From positions 24,505,514 to 24,569,513 of the forward strand of contig QVOM02000049.1 in assembly GCA_003586115.2 (NCBI GenBank): a stretch of DNA of 64,000 bases, in the 5' to 3' direction. Below are positions 45,232 to 56,690 of the stretch, piece after piece; position 1 is the stretch's first letter, and every line of letters begins with the position of its first letter. The notes beneath the pieces were generated by a model that did not search any database, was not told where the DNA came from, and saw only the letters and a program-made list of their open reading frames with translations. The position numbers and the translations under genes were made by a program. Source of the stretch: Salvator merianae (lineage: Eukaryota > Chordata > Lepidosauria > Squamata > Teiidae).

Positions 45232-48200
45232 TGGCACTTTTTATTAAACCATTTGACTTTTCAGGAACTTACTTACAATAGCTTTAGGAACTCAGTTTGC
45301 TTTGAGAACAAAGTACAGATTTTTAATTGAAAAGGTTTTGAAAACCTGTGAGGAGTTGCCAGAGCCTTTGCTTGAATTCATAACTTTAGGTATTTGAATG
45401 TGATTGTTTGTATACCACTATCTCCCTTTGTCTAAATGAAGGAATGTAAGATTACAAGAGTATAGAATTTTATTTAATGTACATTTTCTTTTTGAAGGCT
45501 TCCTTTAATCCAGTGACAATCTTTTTCACCATCTTTCCTACCCACACATGCCACAGTTCATAGCCACACACCCAGCAATTTCTTCCATAAAGACACAAAA
45601 TGTCATATATTTAATACTTTTGCAGAGTTCACATTTTTCTTTGGACATTCAAAATATATATTTTTTCATTATATAGTCCAGTACTGATGCTATTAGAAGT
45701 GATTGCTTAAAACTTCTAACCACATGCATTCATTTTTGGATTTTATTCTTGGCATTTCTTACTTCATTTTTCTGTCAACCAGTTATCATCTGTTTGGGTG
45801 GGCAACATTTGATTTACTCCATTAAGCTAAAAATAGTAATTTTAAAATATTTGGTAACTTGTTTGCATTGACAAGAACTTCTGGAAACTGGATGCAGCTG
45901 GGTGAAGCTGATTTTCCTCATATCTGTACTAACATTCCACTTGTACTCTACACACCATCTTTGCCCCATACAAAATACTTTCTTGCACTTCAGGATTAGC
46001 AAAGAGGAGTCTTTGCAGGATCCAGGACAATGGTAGACAGTTTTTAACAATTGACTCTTATAGTTTCTGGACAGCTGTGTCAATTTCCTGTAAATATGTG
46101 TGTATCACTGGGACTTGTCATCCATGTGACCAACATTGTTTCTGTTCTGACTACCTTTCTGATTTCCCTGACCTTTGGCTTAACCTCATTCTGTGTCTGT
46201 GTTCCTTGTTTTTGCGTTATCGGTGTTTATCATCCTGTGCTTTGGTTGTGATCCATTCCTGAATCCTCGATACCAAAGTCTGATGTGTTTCCTCCCATTG
46301 GAAACAAAGGAACCTTGTTACAAAAATCATACTTTTCGAAGTCAAAGCAGCACATGCTAAATACAAATAAAATAACATTTATTAAAATATATTTGCACAA
46401 GTAAGATGGATTTACCTTGGAATTCTCAGACAGCTTGTAAATGTATCCTTTCCATGGTTATTTGCTTACACCATGACCTGATTTTCCATTAGCTTGTCAC
46501 TATTTTAAAATGGTGCTTGCCAATGAAACTGAATTACATGGGGAAACCTTGACCTAAATTAGTGAAAGGAAACACTTCACAAGATATTATTCTGCTCCTG
46601 TTCAGATTTCCTTCTCCTTTACTGAATTACATATATTTATTCTAGACATGCCTTATCTAGTAAGGAAGTGGGGCTATATAAGAGATAAGGTTTTATATAA
46701 AACCCTTGCTGAACCGCAAGAAGTTTTAAAATAAAACGGAGTCTGGAATATGACAGTGAATAGACTAACAAGAATAAGAGTGTGAAATTTGCATAACAGA
46801 CAAGTCCTTAGATCTTGCCAAGGTACAAAGTCCTAAGGAAATAACAGTACAGGCTCAATTCATGAGGAAGAGATACACTGATAGCATTAAACTTGTAAAA
46901 TGTGCTGTAGAAATGCTAAGTATTATAACTTTTACTATTGAATTCAAGTGATCCATCTTGTTAGATATCAATGACTCTCAGGCTATGGATTTTGTTTTGT
47001 TTTGTTTTCAGAATCTGTGCTGTTGAAATGGCTCCATAAAGATCTGAAAGGTCTTTGTGCATTGTTGCACTCCTAATAATTTGTCTGATTTAGAATTGAG
47101 CGGGATATATATGGTACAGGAGAGGGAAGGCATTGATATCCACCACCTAAATTAAATATCTAATCCACAGATATGCCTAACCTATGGCTTAGGCTGGGTC
47201 TCCACTTATCAGAAGAGCCAGCTTCTTTGATTGCGCACGGGTGGAGATGCTAGGATTGCCACTCAAAGATGTCTCTTCATCTCCATATTGAAACACAGAG
47301 GCATCTTTTGAAGTGGTGATCCACAGTACCTGCATTCAGGGCAGAGAATTCCACCACACCAAACAGCCCCCTTGGCCAGCAGTTGTGCCCACTGAAAGGT
47401 GTCTGTTGCCACCACAGGTGGAGATGCAGTGGTGAAGATGTGGGGGTTTTAGGCACCCCTGCAGGCAAGCAGAGATGCTAATTTCTCTTTTTGAGAGTAA
47501 GCCACAGTGAGCTTCTGCTGCTGTGGCAGTAATATCCGATGTGCTTGTTGTGCAATATTGCCTGAAGCACAATATGGTTAATTTTCTACCCACCCAGTGA
47601 AAAGAAGCCAGATTGGCTTCAAGCATAGTTAACAATGGATCAGCTGTCTGAGTTCATATGACACAGCAAATTGCCTTCAACCTAAAATTAAAGTAAAAGA
47701 TCCCCAACTTTTCCTGGTTGTGCTGGAGTGAGTGAACTTTGTGCTTATTCCTGTAATGTTGAACTAATAAGGTGGTAATATTATGTCCAAAGGAATCTAG
47801 TATCTATATCAAATACAAATAAGTTAATTCCGTCCTTGACCAGAGTAGATTACCAAATACAATATTACAGAAATAAAAATTACAATTTTCAATTAAAAGC
47901 AATTACATTTAAAAGGTTTAACATTTGAAAATAAAATAAAACCTGAACTAAAACCAAAATGCCCCCCCAAACTTTATTTAAACTAAATATCAGACAGACT
48001 GAGCACTTGTTTTCTAGTTATAATGGTGCTACATCAAGAAAATGTTGTTGAGATTCAAATCTCTTGTAACAGATAGTGTCCTTTTTATAAAACTAAATCT
48101 CTAAACAAACTGAAATGGAGTATAAGAAAACTTAAACCATAAATGGACCTTTCTAGTGCTTTGGATTTATGGCGACTTTTAAATATTAAAATAGACACTC

Positions 48201-48463
48201 AAAATACAGGGAAAAGCTTTACATTAATTATGTTTAAAGTTTTACTCAAGTAACTTCGCAAGTGATGTGGAGCCCAGCAGAAAGTCTCAACATTTATGGG
48301 AATTCTGCCACTGGATATAATAGGAAGAAGTTTTCTTATTATGTAGTCTACTGTAGAATAAGTGTATGACATTATTAAAACATTAGGATGTGTTTATTTA
48401 ATTCCTCAAATTGCTTTCAAAGACTTTAAAAAAAAAATCCAAAGGTAAAAAGTTTGCTTTGGA
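45232..48463. other. no gene recognised
   Basis: AT-rich DNA with short frames and no domain or RNA gene. A stretch near 47850-47990 resembles the AT-rich 3' tail of a LINE in reverse, but is too decayed to call. Confidence 0.4.
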
Positions 48464-48865
48464 GGGCCTTTTTGCCAAAATTATACCGTTCTAAGCTGGT
48501 CAAGACCCAGTGGTGCAGCGGCCATCTGCACTGCAAGTACTAGAATGGTCCTGTACTGGACCTCCAGCACTCAAAGTGCAAATGCATGTCTGCAAGCCAT
48601 GACAGCGGCTGCGGAAACATCTGGCCATTTCATGGTGAGCAGGATGTGATGCGCAAGTGCGCAGCTGTAACCACAGCCGCACCACGGCCTTGTGGCATTT
48701 GCACCCGGAAGCAGATGTGAATGCTGCTGACCAGGAGCAGTCCACATTTAGTAGCATTCAGGAGCAGCTGCAGATGCTCCCAGATGCTGAGTCCACTGTA
48801 GAGTGCAGACACACTGTGCTAATGAGTGCGCAGATGCTCACTAGCATGTAAGTACAAACAGGCCC
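48464..48865. mobile_element. GGGCC-TIR element, copy i (reverse orientation)
   Basis: Left end GGGCCTTTTTGCC, right end AAGTACAAACAGGCCC. Internal words GGAAACATCTGGC and GCAGATGCTCACTAG match copy g. The X-box core is lost here. Confidence 0.7.
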
Positions 48866-49450
48866 TGAGTTTAATCTACTAGAACTCTACAGACCTGATG
48901 GTCCTCTTGCTGGAAAGGGAGAGATTTTATCATCTTCTCCATTCCTCCCACTGCAGCTCATTAATCTTCCCCTCTGTTCTCTGGACTCTTCCTTTGAGGT
49001 AGTGTGGAGAGCTGTGCTAGGGGCTACATAGAGAAAGGGGGATTTTTCAGAACTCCTTTTCATTGCTTCATCCACTGGAAACTTTCTGCAGGAACTATGT
49101 GTGATAATATACCAAAATATTGGCAAGAAGGTATCAGTAATGGTGTTCACCCCTTTTATGCTACAGAAGATATTCCTTTAAGTATCTATCTGCCACTATA
49201 CTTCTTCACACATTTCATCAGAACATATGGCCATGTCTGCACTGGGCCTGTAGACTTTTGTTTCTGGCCTCTGAAGCTGGGCTGGGAGTGGGCTACTGGT
49301 ATCCTATCCCCTATGAGCTGGGTTACCTAGAGCAGTCCAGCACCATATGGGGTAGCCCATACCATACAGAAGGCCCAAAGTTTGCTCTTAACTTTGATCA
49401 GGGATTGTGATTATGCACCTGGACAGGGAGGGATGCGTTAATCTGGCTAG

Positions 49451-49770
49451 TCCAGTCTCATTCTCTTCGTTCTTGGCAAGAATGAGCTGGACATATTCAT
49501 AAGGGACCCAATTAGCCCATGGATGGATCTTGTCTGGTCACCTGTTGAAGGGAAGCTATTTTCAGATTTTGCATTCTGGCAATTTGAAAATACGGACCAG
49601 GTGAAGGTTTTTATTCTGCAGAATGTAGATTGAATTTGTAAAACATTAGGGTCAAATATTTTGGCCAAGTTGTTTGCCACTAATATTATGCAGGTGGCCT
49701 TTAAGCCTATTTACAAAAATGTACAGATGGCAGATAAAACAACATTCTTCTGCTTTGTTAACCTGTTCCC
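49451..49770 (+). pseudogene. decayed coding-like remnant, unidentified
   Basis: The plus frame from 49451 is open for 60 codons (includes NELDIFIRDPISPWMDLVWS and FAFWQFENTDQVKVFILQNV), hits a TGA, then stays open for about 47 more codons in the same frame (TLGSNILAKLFATNIMQVAF, ADKTTFFCFVNLFP). The composition, with many Trp, Phe and Asp, looks protein-like and not random. I do not recognise the family. It could be a retropseudogene, a retroelement piece, or chance. Confidence 0.3.
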
Positions 49771-49945
49771 TTAGGAGTGGACCCAGTTTGCAAAATTAGG
49801 TGAAATCCACTTCCCTTTAGTTAGATAAATGAACACAACAGCCAGAAAGAAGATCTCCTCTCTGTTATCATCTTTAAAAAAATAAAAAGCACAATCAAAT
49901 ATAACGAAGATCCAGATGGGTATTTACTGAGCAGCCTAAACATAC

Positions 49946-50139
49946 TTGTAGTTGGCCATGTCGTGCTTTGGCGTGGGCTGAAGAACTATTTGCACCCAAG
50001 TGGAATTTGACACCATAAAGGCTACAAGACATCCGAGAAGACTGGAGAATCCAAGATACTTCAACAGCTGTGTAACTGCTTCTGAGACACATGCATCTGG
50101 TTTCCAACTGGATCTGTATCTGAACATAATATGAATCCC
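49946..50139 (-). CDS. possible exon with one membrane segment, unidentified
   Basis: An open minus frame follows an acceptor-like ttccctttag and ends at a GTATGT donor-like site. It contains Met at 50127, the words MFRYRSSWKPDACVSEAVTQ and a hydrophobic stretch LLKYLGFSSLLGCLVAFMV, loosely like a first membrane helix of a tetraspan protein. It is not a recognised MYLK4 part. Could be chance. Confidence 0.18.
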
Positions 50140-50369
50140 CTAAAGGGAAAGCTAAATTTGGGTGCTAGGAATTTTTACAGCTTAATGCTAATTGTTGGGA
50201 TTAAAGTGCCAGTTGTTGGGGGGGGGGGATCTTTTGACAAATGTATGTTGCACACAGGCCTTTGCAATATTTAGAAGGCTTTTGGCATTCTGAGACTGGC
50301 CTCTCTCTCTGTCCCTGGTTAATGACAACCATTAAGATAGAATGGTTAAAAAGCTCTTTCCAAACATAC

Positions 50370-50558
50370 TTAATATCTCATTTGCTTCAGATGCAGACTA
50401 AGGAAGACACAAGCAGTTTCATCACAGAAGAACAATATGTCTGCAACAAATCCAAGAATCATATAATAGCCATAATAATTTGCCAGGAAAAATAATCGCA
50501 GTATTTGGCTTCTCCATCCCCTGTTGGCCGCTGATATTCTCCCATAGTTGTAGCCCTG
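50370..50558 (-). CDS. possible hydrophobic exon, unidentified
   Basis: A strong acceptor-like sequence (cttctttgtcag) precedes 62 open codons: QGYNYGRISAANRGWRSQIL, then LFFLANYYGYYMILGFVADI, ending in TAA. A GTATGT follows directly after the stop. It lies 230 bp upstream of the candidate above on the same strand. No family recognised; may be chance. Confidence 0.15.
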   Translation of the reverse strand, partial: QGYNYGRISAANRGWRSQILRLFFLANYYGYYMILGFVADILFFCDETACVFLSLHLKQMRY

Positions 50559-51269
50559 CTGACAAAGAAGAGGTCAGCATCTCAAGAAGGGGTCATCATT
50601 CTACTCCATGTTATAATATGCCAAGTATAAATTAGCCATGTTCTTCACAACACTTTTCCATGCCCTGTGTAACCCGTTCGGTAAATATAGCAACTTGGAC
50701 ATGACTTTACTGGGCTCTCATTTTTCATTCAGTGCCTTCTTGTGAGTAAGCACAGAGCATCCTGAAATTGAAATGAATACCATTGTAAGCATGGTATACC
50801 AGCTAGAAAGCTGCAGGGACTGCTTGCAAGTCCACTCTAGTGTCTCACCTGATGTGGACAAGGTGTTCTACGGGGAGGCACAGCCAGTCTGCAGTGCTGA
50901 CTGAGCATTCCAGAGACCCTGGAATTCCAGAGACCTTTCTCTTTAGGCAGAAAGGGCCTAAGCTGCCACAAGACTTTGGGGGGAAGGTTCTTTTATTTTT
51001 CATGTTTGTTTTGTGTAACAAAGCGAAAACAACACAAACCTAGAATTCCTAGTCTATGTTATTACTCTGAATACTATAAGCTATATGCTGGTCAACCAAA
51101 ATTCACAAAAGTGTTTAAGAGGCATCCTCAAAACAGTTTAAATAGAATTCAGACGAGTTCCCATCCCCAGGTCATGTCATCCTGTCTGGATTCTGTGTTG
51201 TTTAGCAGACAGTCTTCAAGACTTCCATAGACTGAGCCTTGGAAAAATGGGAGGAGTAACGGCTTAATA

Positions 51270-52204
51270 ATATCTATCTATTTATAGTATTTCAAACATT
51301 TATATACCACTTCTGATTCAAGAAATCTTGAAGCAGTTTACAAGATAAATTAAAACCAAGGATAAAACCACATGTACAAAAGCCAACAATTAAAAACACA
51401 CAAAAAATTAGGTGTGTCAGGAGTGTGGACTAACATTCACACAGGGCATGCCTGGGTAAAACGACAGGTGCCTTTAATATGTGTAGATGCCTCTGAGAGC
51501 TGCTATCACAGAGGAGGCCCAACTCCAGCCATCTTAACAAGGCATTCTGTATTTCATGGGACCTGCAGCAAGGCCTCCTGGGGCTTCTCTAGGACTGTAA
51601 CAAGGAAGGTGTTCTTTAAGGTACCATGGTCCCAAGTTATTTAGGGCCTTATCTGCCAAGCATGAAACCTTGAACCTGACCCAGTAGCTAACTAACAACC
51701 AGTGAAGTTGCCTGTGTACAGGTGTGATGTGTGTCCAAATAAGTACCCCACTGAGCAACCTAGCTGCCATGTTTTGCACCAGTTGCACCTTCCAGAGTAG
51801 ATACAAGGATAGACTCACACAGAACGCATTCCAGTATTGTAAACATGAGGCTACCAGGCCATGAACAAGAGTGGCCAGGCTATTCCTGTCCAGGCAAGGA
51901 TTCAGCTGGTATACCAGACAAAGCTAGCAATAGGAACTCCTGGTCACAGAGGTCACCTGAGTCTCCATGGTCAGAGATTACTCCAAGAACATCCCAAAAC
52001 TATGTACTTGCTTCTTTCAAAGGAATGCAACTCCATCTAGAGCAGGCAAAATTCCCAAGTCCTGGACTTTGGCACTACACTCAAAGTCTCCATGTAGTCA
52101 GGGTTCAAGCTCAGTTTATTGGCCCTTATCTAGGCAATGACTGTGTCCATGTACTGATTCAGGACATTTACAACCTCTCCTGATTGAGATGTTATGGAGA
52201 AATA
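51270..52204 (-). mobile_element. L2-type LINE, minus strand, ORF2 RT/C-terminus and 3' tail
   Basis: Minus frames read VQLVQNMAARLLSGVLIWTH then ITPVHRQLHWLLVSYWVRFK, and upstream YFSITSQSGEVVNVLNQYMD, the L2 ORF2 pattern after the RT core. The 3' end is at about 51270-51400. The element continues at 52689-52800 beyond a nested insertion. Confidence 0.85.
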
Positions 52205-52688
52205 GGCCCTTACTGGTTTGGAATTGTCCCTGCAGACAATTCCAGACTGGCAAAGCAAAGGAACAACTGGGACTGGGAACAACACACCTAGAGTGCTGGA
52301 ACAGGGCCAGTCCTGCCCAGCCACTCTAGGAATGTGAATGGCAGGCATCCCTGGTCTGTTTCTGGTGGGGTGTCCTGAAGTCGAACATTCCACTCATCCA
52401 TCATCATGATTGGACAAGGGGATGTTATATCCAATGCATGAGGGCAAGGCCAGCCTTGAGGTTTGGAACTTCAAGAACTGAAGGTCCAAATCTAAAAGGG
52501 CCCTCACCTTGCACTGCCAGAAGTGGTATGAACGCACCATTTCCACTGCTACAGAAACAACTGTGGGATGTGGAATGTTCCAAGTGAGGCTTGGACAACT
52601 CTAGGGGAACTGCGGCCGTGTCTGGGTGTGGCTACGGCATTCCAGTGGATGCCATGGGACATTCCAGAAGGTAAGTATGAACAGGCCC
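52205..52688. mobile_element. GGGCC-TIR element nested in L2, copy j
   Basis: Left end GGCCCTTACTGG, right end AAGTATGAACAGGCCC; the left end seems to have lost about 9 bp. ATA flanks both sides (52202-52204, 52689-52691). Removing the insert and one ATA restores the LINE frame ...TQLY-FSIT.... Interior resembles 21681-22150. Confidence 0.88.
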
Positions 52689-52800
52689 ATAGAGTTGAGT
52701 GCCATGACCATACTGATGACGTTCATGCTCCAAACTCCTGATGGCCACCCCCAATGGCTTCCTGTAGATGTTAAGTAGCATTGGTGACAAAACTGTAAAA
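52689..52800 (-). mobile_element. L2-type LINE, RT core part
   Basis: Minus frame VLSPMLLNIYRKPLGVAIRS then HQYGHGTQLY corresponds to the L2 reverse transcriptase core LSP.LFN.YM.PLG..I...G...HQYADDTQLY. The catalytic YADD is decayed to YGHG. Confidence 0.85.
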
Positions 52801-53107
52801 TTGAAATTTGGAAATAATTTCAAAATTTACCAATTCTGCCACCTCAGAACAAGATATAATCCAGCAAGATCCTCTTTTCCCTCACTTTTAGTATTCCACT
52901 CTTCCTTTGAACATTTGCCCACAGGTTAGTTTTAGAAGCAGCAAGAGGATTGCCTTTCAGCAGGTCTCTGAATGAGCAAATTGTCAGAGGCAAAAACTCT
53001 GCCTACTAAGGGAACGGATATTTTACCTGGAATTCGGTGTACTGACAGAGCATGATGGGTGCAAAGGAGGAGAGGAAAATTATGATGACAACAACAATCT
53101 GACACTT

Positions 53108-53565
53108 GGGGCCTGTTTGCACTATAGTGCCACTGAGTGTCCAGGCAATCACTAGCATCTGCCTTCTGCAGAGGCTCTAGTGTTGAGAGTGTCTGAAGCT
53201 GCTCCTGAATGCTGCTTACTGTGGATAACTAAATTGGTGTCCACAGCTGTACCAGGAACAGCTGGACTGCTCCCATTAAGCTGCCTTCGCACTACTTCAG
53301 GGTGTTCAGGGTGTGAACACTGCAGCCTGCAGTGCGGAATGGCTGCGGCACAGCTACAGTTGTACAGTCGCGCACCATGTCTCCAGTTGCCATGGCAATG
53401 GCCAGATGTTTCTGCAGCTGCTGTCATGGCAGGCGGCCAGCATTCACACTACGGGTCTGGGCTGTTCCAGTCTTTGCAGTGTGGATGGCCATTGCACCAC
53501 ATGGTCTGTTCCACCTTAGACTAATAGAATTCTACCATTCTAAGGTGGAAAGTGTGAATAGGCCC
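53108..53565. mobile_element. GGGCC-TIR element, copy k
   Basis: Left end GGGGCCTGTTTGCACT, right end AAAGTGTGAATAGGCCC. Subterminal hairpin 53509-53550 (TTCCACCTTAGA pairs with TCTAAGGTGGAA). X-box-like GTTGCCATGGCAAT at 53396-53409. Interior like copies e and h. Confidence 0.8.
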
Positions 53566-55730
53566 AAATCTTCAGTTTCTCTTCCAAGTGAAGCAGTGAG
53601 TAGGATTGTATTAGCTTATTCATAAAAGCATGTGTATTCTACTTCTCATTTGCAAGAACATCCTCAAGATGGTTCACAACAACTACTTCAAAAAGTCATT
53701 TTATAAGCACTTCCAAAAATCAAAAGTCACATGAAACACACACACTCACAACTCTCTTGCTCAAGCTGAAGAGAGCAAATGTATTGCTTTATGCCAATGC
53801 AAAAGTGAAGGCAAAACAACTTTCTCACAACTGTTTGAAAAGAGACTTCCATAAAGATATTAATAATTCACTGAAGGAAATGTAAGTTTCCTTCCACATG
53901 GGTGGCAATAATGGTGGAAAACAATATATTTGAATATAAAGGCAAGTCGTTTAAGACACAGCTTTATTGCTACTAAAGCAAAATTCCTTTTACACAGAAG
54001 AGACATCTGCTTGATTTAGCACCCAAATTTGCCTAGCAGTACATTCCCAGCACTGATTTAAAAGGCTTTGATTTAAAAGCAAGCAAGTGAGTGCGGTAGG
54101 GGAAGTCAAGAGTTTAGGGATCCCTATTTCATGGAAAGAATAATACACAATACTTCCTTGAAAAGACCACAAAAACCAGAAGCTGGGAAGTTCCAGCAAG
54201 CGAAGAGTTATGTCTAAAAATGCTCAGGGACTTTCAAGCTGTGTCTGCTAAAAGAATCCTTCAATCCTCCTGGCATTTAGACATCTGCAAAAGCCCTGCT
54301 AGCCACAAAGCACCAGAAGAGGTGTTTGCACCATCTGTAAAATGACAAAATTCTACAGACACATTTATCTCTATCTGTGGGGCTCAGTGAAAAAGGAGCA
54401 GCACATAATTCTAACCCAGGCCCCTCGTACCCCACCTTTTTCCAAACACCAGAGGCCAGAGGTTAGTCATATGTCAATGGCCACGGAGGACGTTTGCGGC
54501 TGCGGTGGATTCTTCAGCATGGCTAAATGGTCCCCTCTATAGAGCAAACTTTGATGGGAACATGATGAAAAAAACAGAAAAAGGTGGCAAGATCTTCTTG
54601 TCCTTGCCAAGATGGTGGCGAACGAGCATACTTCTGCTGCACACAGTGATAGAAGAGGTTAAAAATGAGTTAGTTGCTAACAAGGTTCCTGCTAGAGGCC
54701 AAATGCAGACATTTAAATATCATGGTGCACCCAAAGAAATAGAAGCCACATTTTTACATGTGCTTTTATTTCTCAGTCCTGGTCTCTGCAGCCAATCAAA
54801 ATGCATTTCAGAGAGATCAGAGATGATTTTCCAAACCAGCCTTTGCCACTCTTCTGCTTCTACCAGTTCTGGCCATGCATGACTACTGATGATGTTATCA
54901 GTAATGAATTACTACTGCATTTTTATTACCAATAGACTAATTTTGCCACATCATTCTCCAAAGTTTAATATCTGCAATCTTTCTTCTTGCAGAAGATTTA
55001 TGACCTTTCTTTCTTCCCCAATCTATTGTAAATTCTTTTACAATCCCTTGTAAAAATACCAGCACCTGCTTTACATGAGTTATTAGCAAGCACATCATCC
55101 ACAGAGAACCCATGGACTGCCTTATCCCATATATAGGTAATACAATAGGAACAATGGATTGCAATATGAGAAGTGATGCCCCCCCAAATTCCTGATGCTT
55201 CACTGCTTCTCCCTTTCTCCTTGATTATTATCACTACTGGAACTGGTCTGTGTGGAAGTTAGATAACCAGACAGAGACGCTGCATAATTACAGTTGTATA
55301 GAAAGTCAGTCAGGTTCAGTCAAATAAGAAATGTCTTTTTCTGTAAAGCTATATAAGGCTCCTCCAGACAGCGAGACAAAAATGTGGGATCTTGTTTAGA
55401 CTGTGCGATTGGAAAGCATTCCAAAGGGAAGGTGCTACCACCGAGAAGGTTCAGCTGTGAGTCATCATACGATGTCATTCTGTAATATGTGGAATGTGCA
55501 GTAAGACTTCTCTAAATGACCTCAGGGGTCTTCCAGGGTTAAAATGAAGGAAGCATTAATTCCCTTGCGAAAGCTAATGCAGAAATCACTATGCAGACAA
55601 GCCCAGATGCATGCTGCTTTCCCCCCTCTGCTGTAGGAGATAACAAGGGCTATACAAGGGCTATACTAAAAAAAGAATTGCCTGGCATCCATTTGTTTGA
55701 GTCTTCCTGGGCTCATGAAAAGTTCATCAA
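53566..55730. other. no gene recognised
   Basis: Short frames only; a weak resemblance of minus frames near 54940-55230 to retroelement proteins was not convincing. Confidence 0.35.
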
Positions 55731-55803
55731 TCATTGGAATGGCAGATCCAGTCTGCTTTTTTAACTACAGAAGGCAAGGGGTTTGAAAAGTTTCTCTGCA
55801 CCA

Positions 55804-55889
55804 GCAAATCTCTCCCTCCCCTTTTCTCCCCATGCCGGCAAATCTCTCCCTCCCCTTTTCTCCCCATGCCGGCAAATCTCTCCCTCTGC
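55804..55889. repeat. 34-bp tandem repeat, about 2.5 copies
   Basis: GCAAATCTCTCCCTCCCCTT begins units at 55804, 55838 and 55872; the first two 34-bp units are nearly identical. Confidence 0.9.
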
Positions 55890-56025
55890 TCAGTTCAAAT
55901 GAGGCATCCACTTCCTGCCTCTCTGCAGAAGCACCTTCCATACAAGTCCTTAACTGCCAGGGTTTTCCCTTTTCCAAAGGAAAGGTCTCCCTCTCTGCCC
56001 TCTGTTTCACCTCTCTGCCTGCTGC

Positions 56026-56210
56026 TCCGGTTCCCCGAGGCTTTGGTAAATGGGGAAATAAGCGATCTGGTGACGTGAGGAAATCCTGGCAGTTAAGGAG
56101 TTAACGACTTGGGGAACTGCTTAACAGGGAGGCGGGGAGTTGGCCAATCAGCGAGCAGCTCCCTTTGCAGGCTGTGAGGTTGGATTGTTGAATCGCCTCA
56201 TCGGTAAGTG
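56026..56210. promoter_or_regulatory. CpG/CCAAT cluster, candidate promoter
   Basis: Nine CpGs fall within about 176 bp, well above the rest of the window outside repeats. It holds a CCAAT box (GGCCAATCAGCG, 56142-56153), a GGCGGGG box (56131) and TGACGTGAGG (56071). A GTAAGT donor lies at 56204 on the plus strand, so a non-coding first exon on that strand is possible; a minus-strand start for MYLK4 is equally possible. No transcript evidence. Confidence 0.35.
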
Positions 56211-56690
56211 AATGTGGAAGGCTTTTTCCCTGTGCGCCCAGAAACTATCCGTTCCTTTCACACAGGCAATTTTAAAAATGGCTAGTCTGAACACAGCCTA
56301 GGATATACATTAACGCTTAGTTAATTTTAACTCTTAATTGTTCTGGTGAATCCATTTTATTCTCCAGAACAATGTTGAAAGTGCCAGGAAAGGGTTAAAT
56401 TGGTATCAGAGGATTAACTAGCTGAGATGCCTAAAAGAATAAATAAATCATTCTTTTAAGGAGGCGTCAAGGAGTGGTTCTGCTGAGTTTATTGTCTTGT
56501 GGAGACAGTTTGCATATGAATAATTGCTCACTCAAATTTGGAGTTTGTTAATTATCAATCAAGCTAATGAGATCTTAGACCTTTGGATTCACTCAGATGG
56601 CTAAATGGTGTTATGGAGGCAATGAACATGAGCTTGGGCAGACTCCAGGAGACAGTGGAAGACAGACAGGCCTGGCATACTGTGATTCAT

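Noticed and set aside
54937..55234. Retroelement pol/RT fragment on the minus strand
   Set aside because: Only loose resemblance to LINE or retroviral motifs; no consistent frame.
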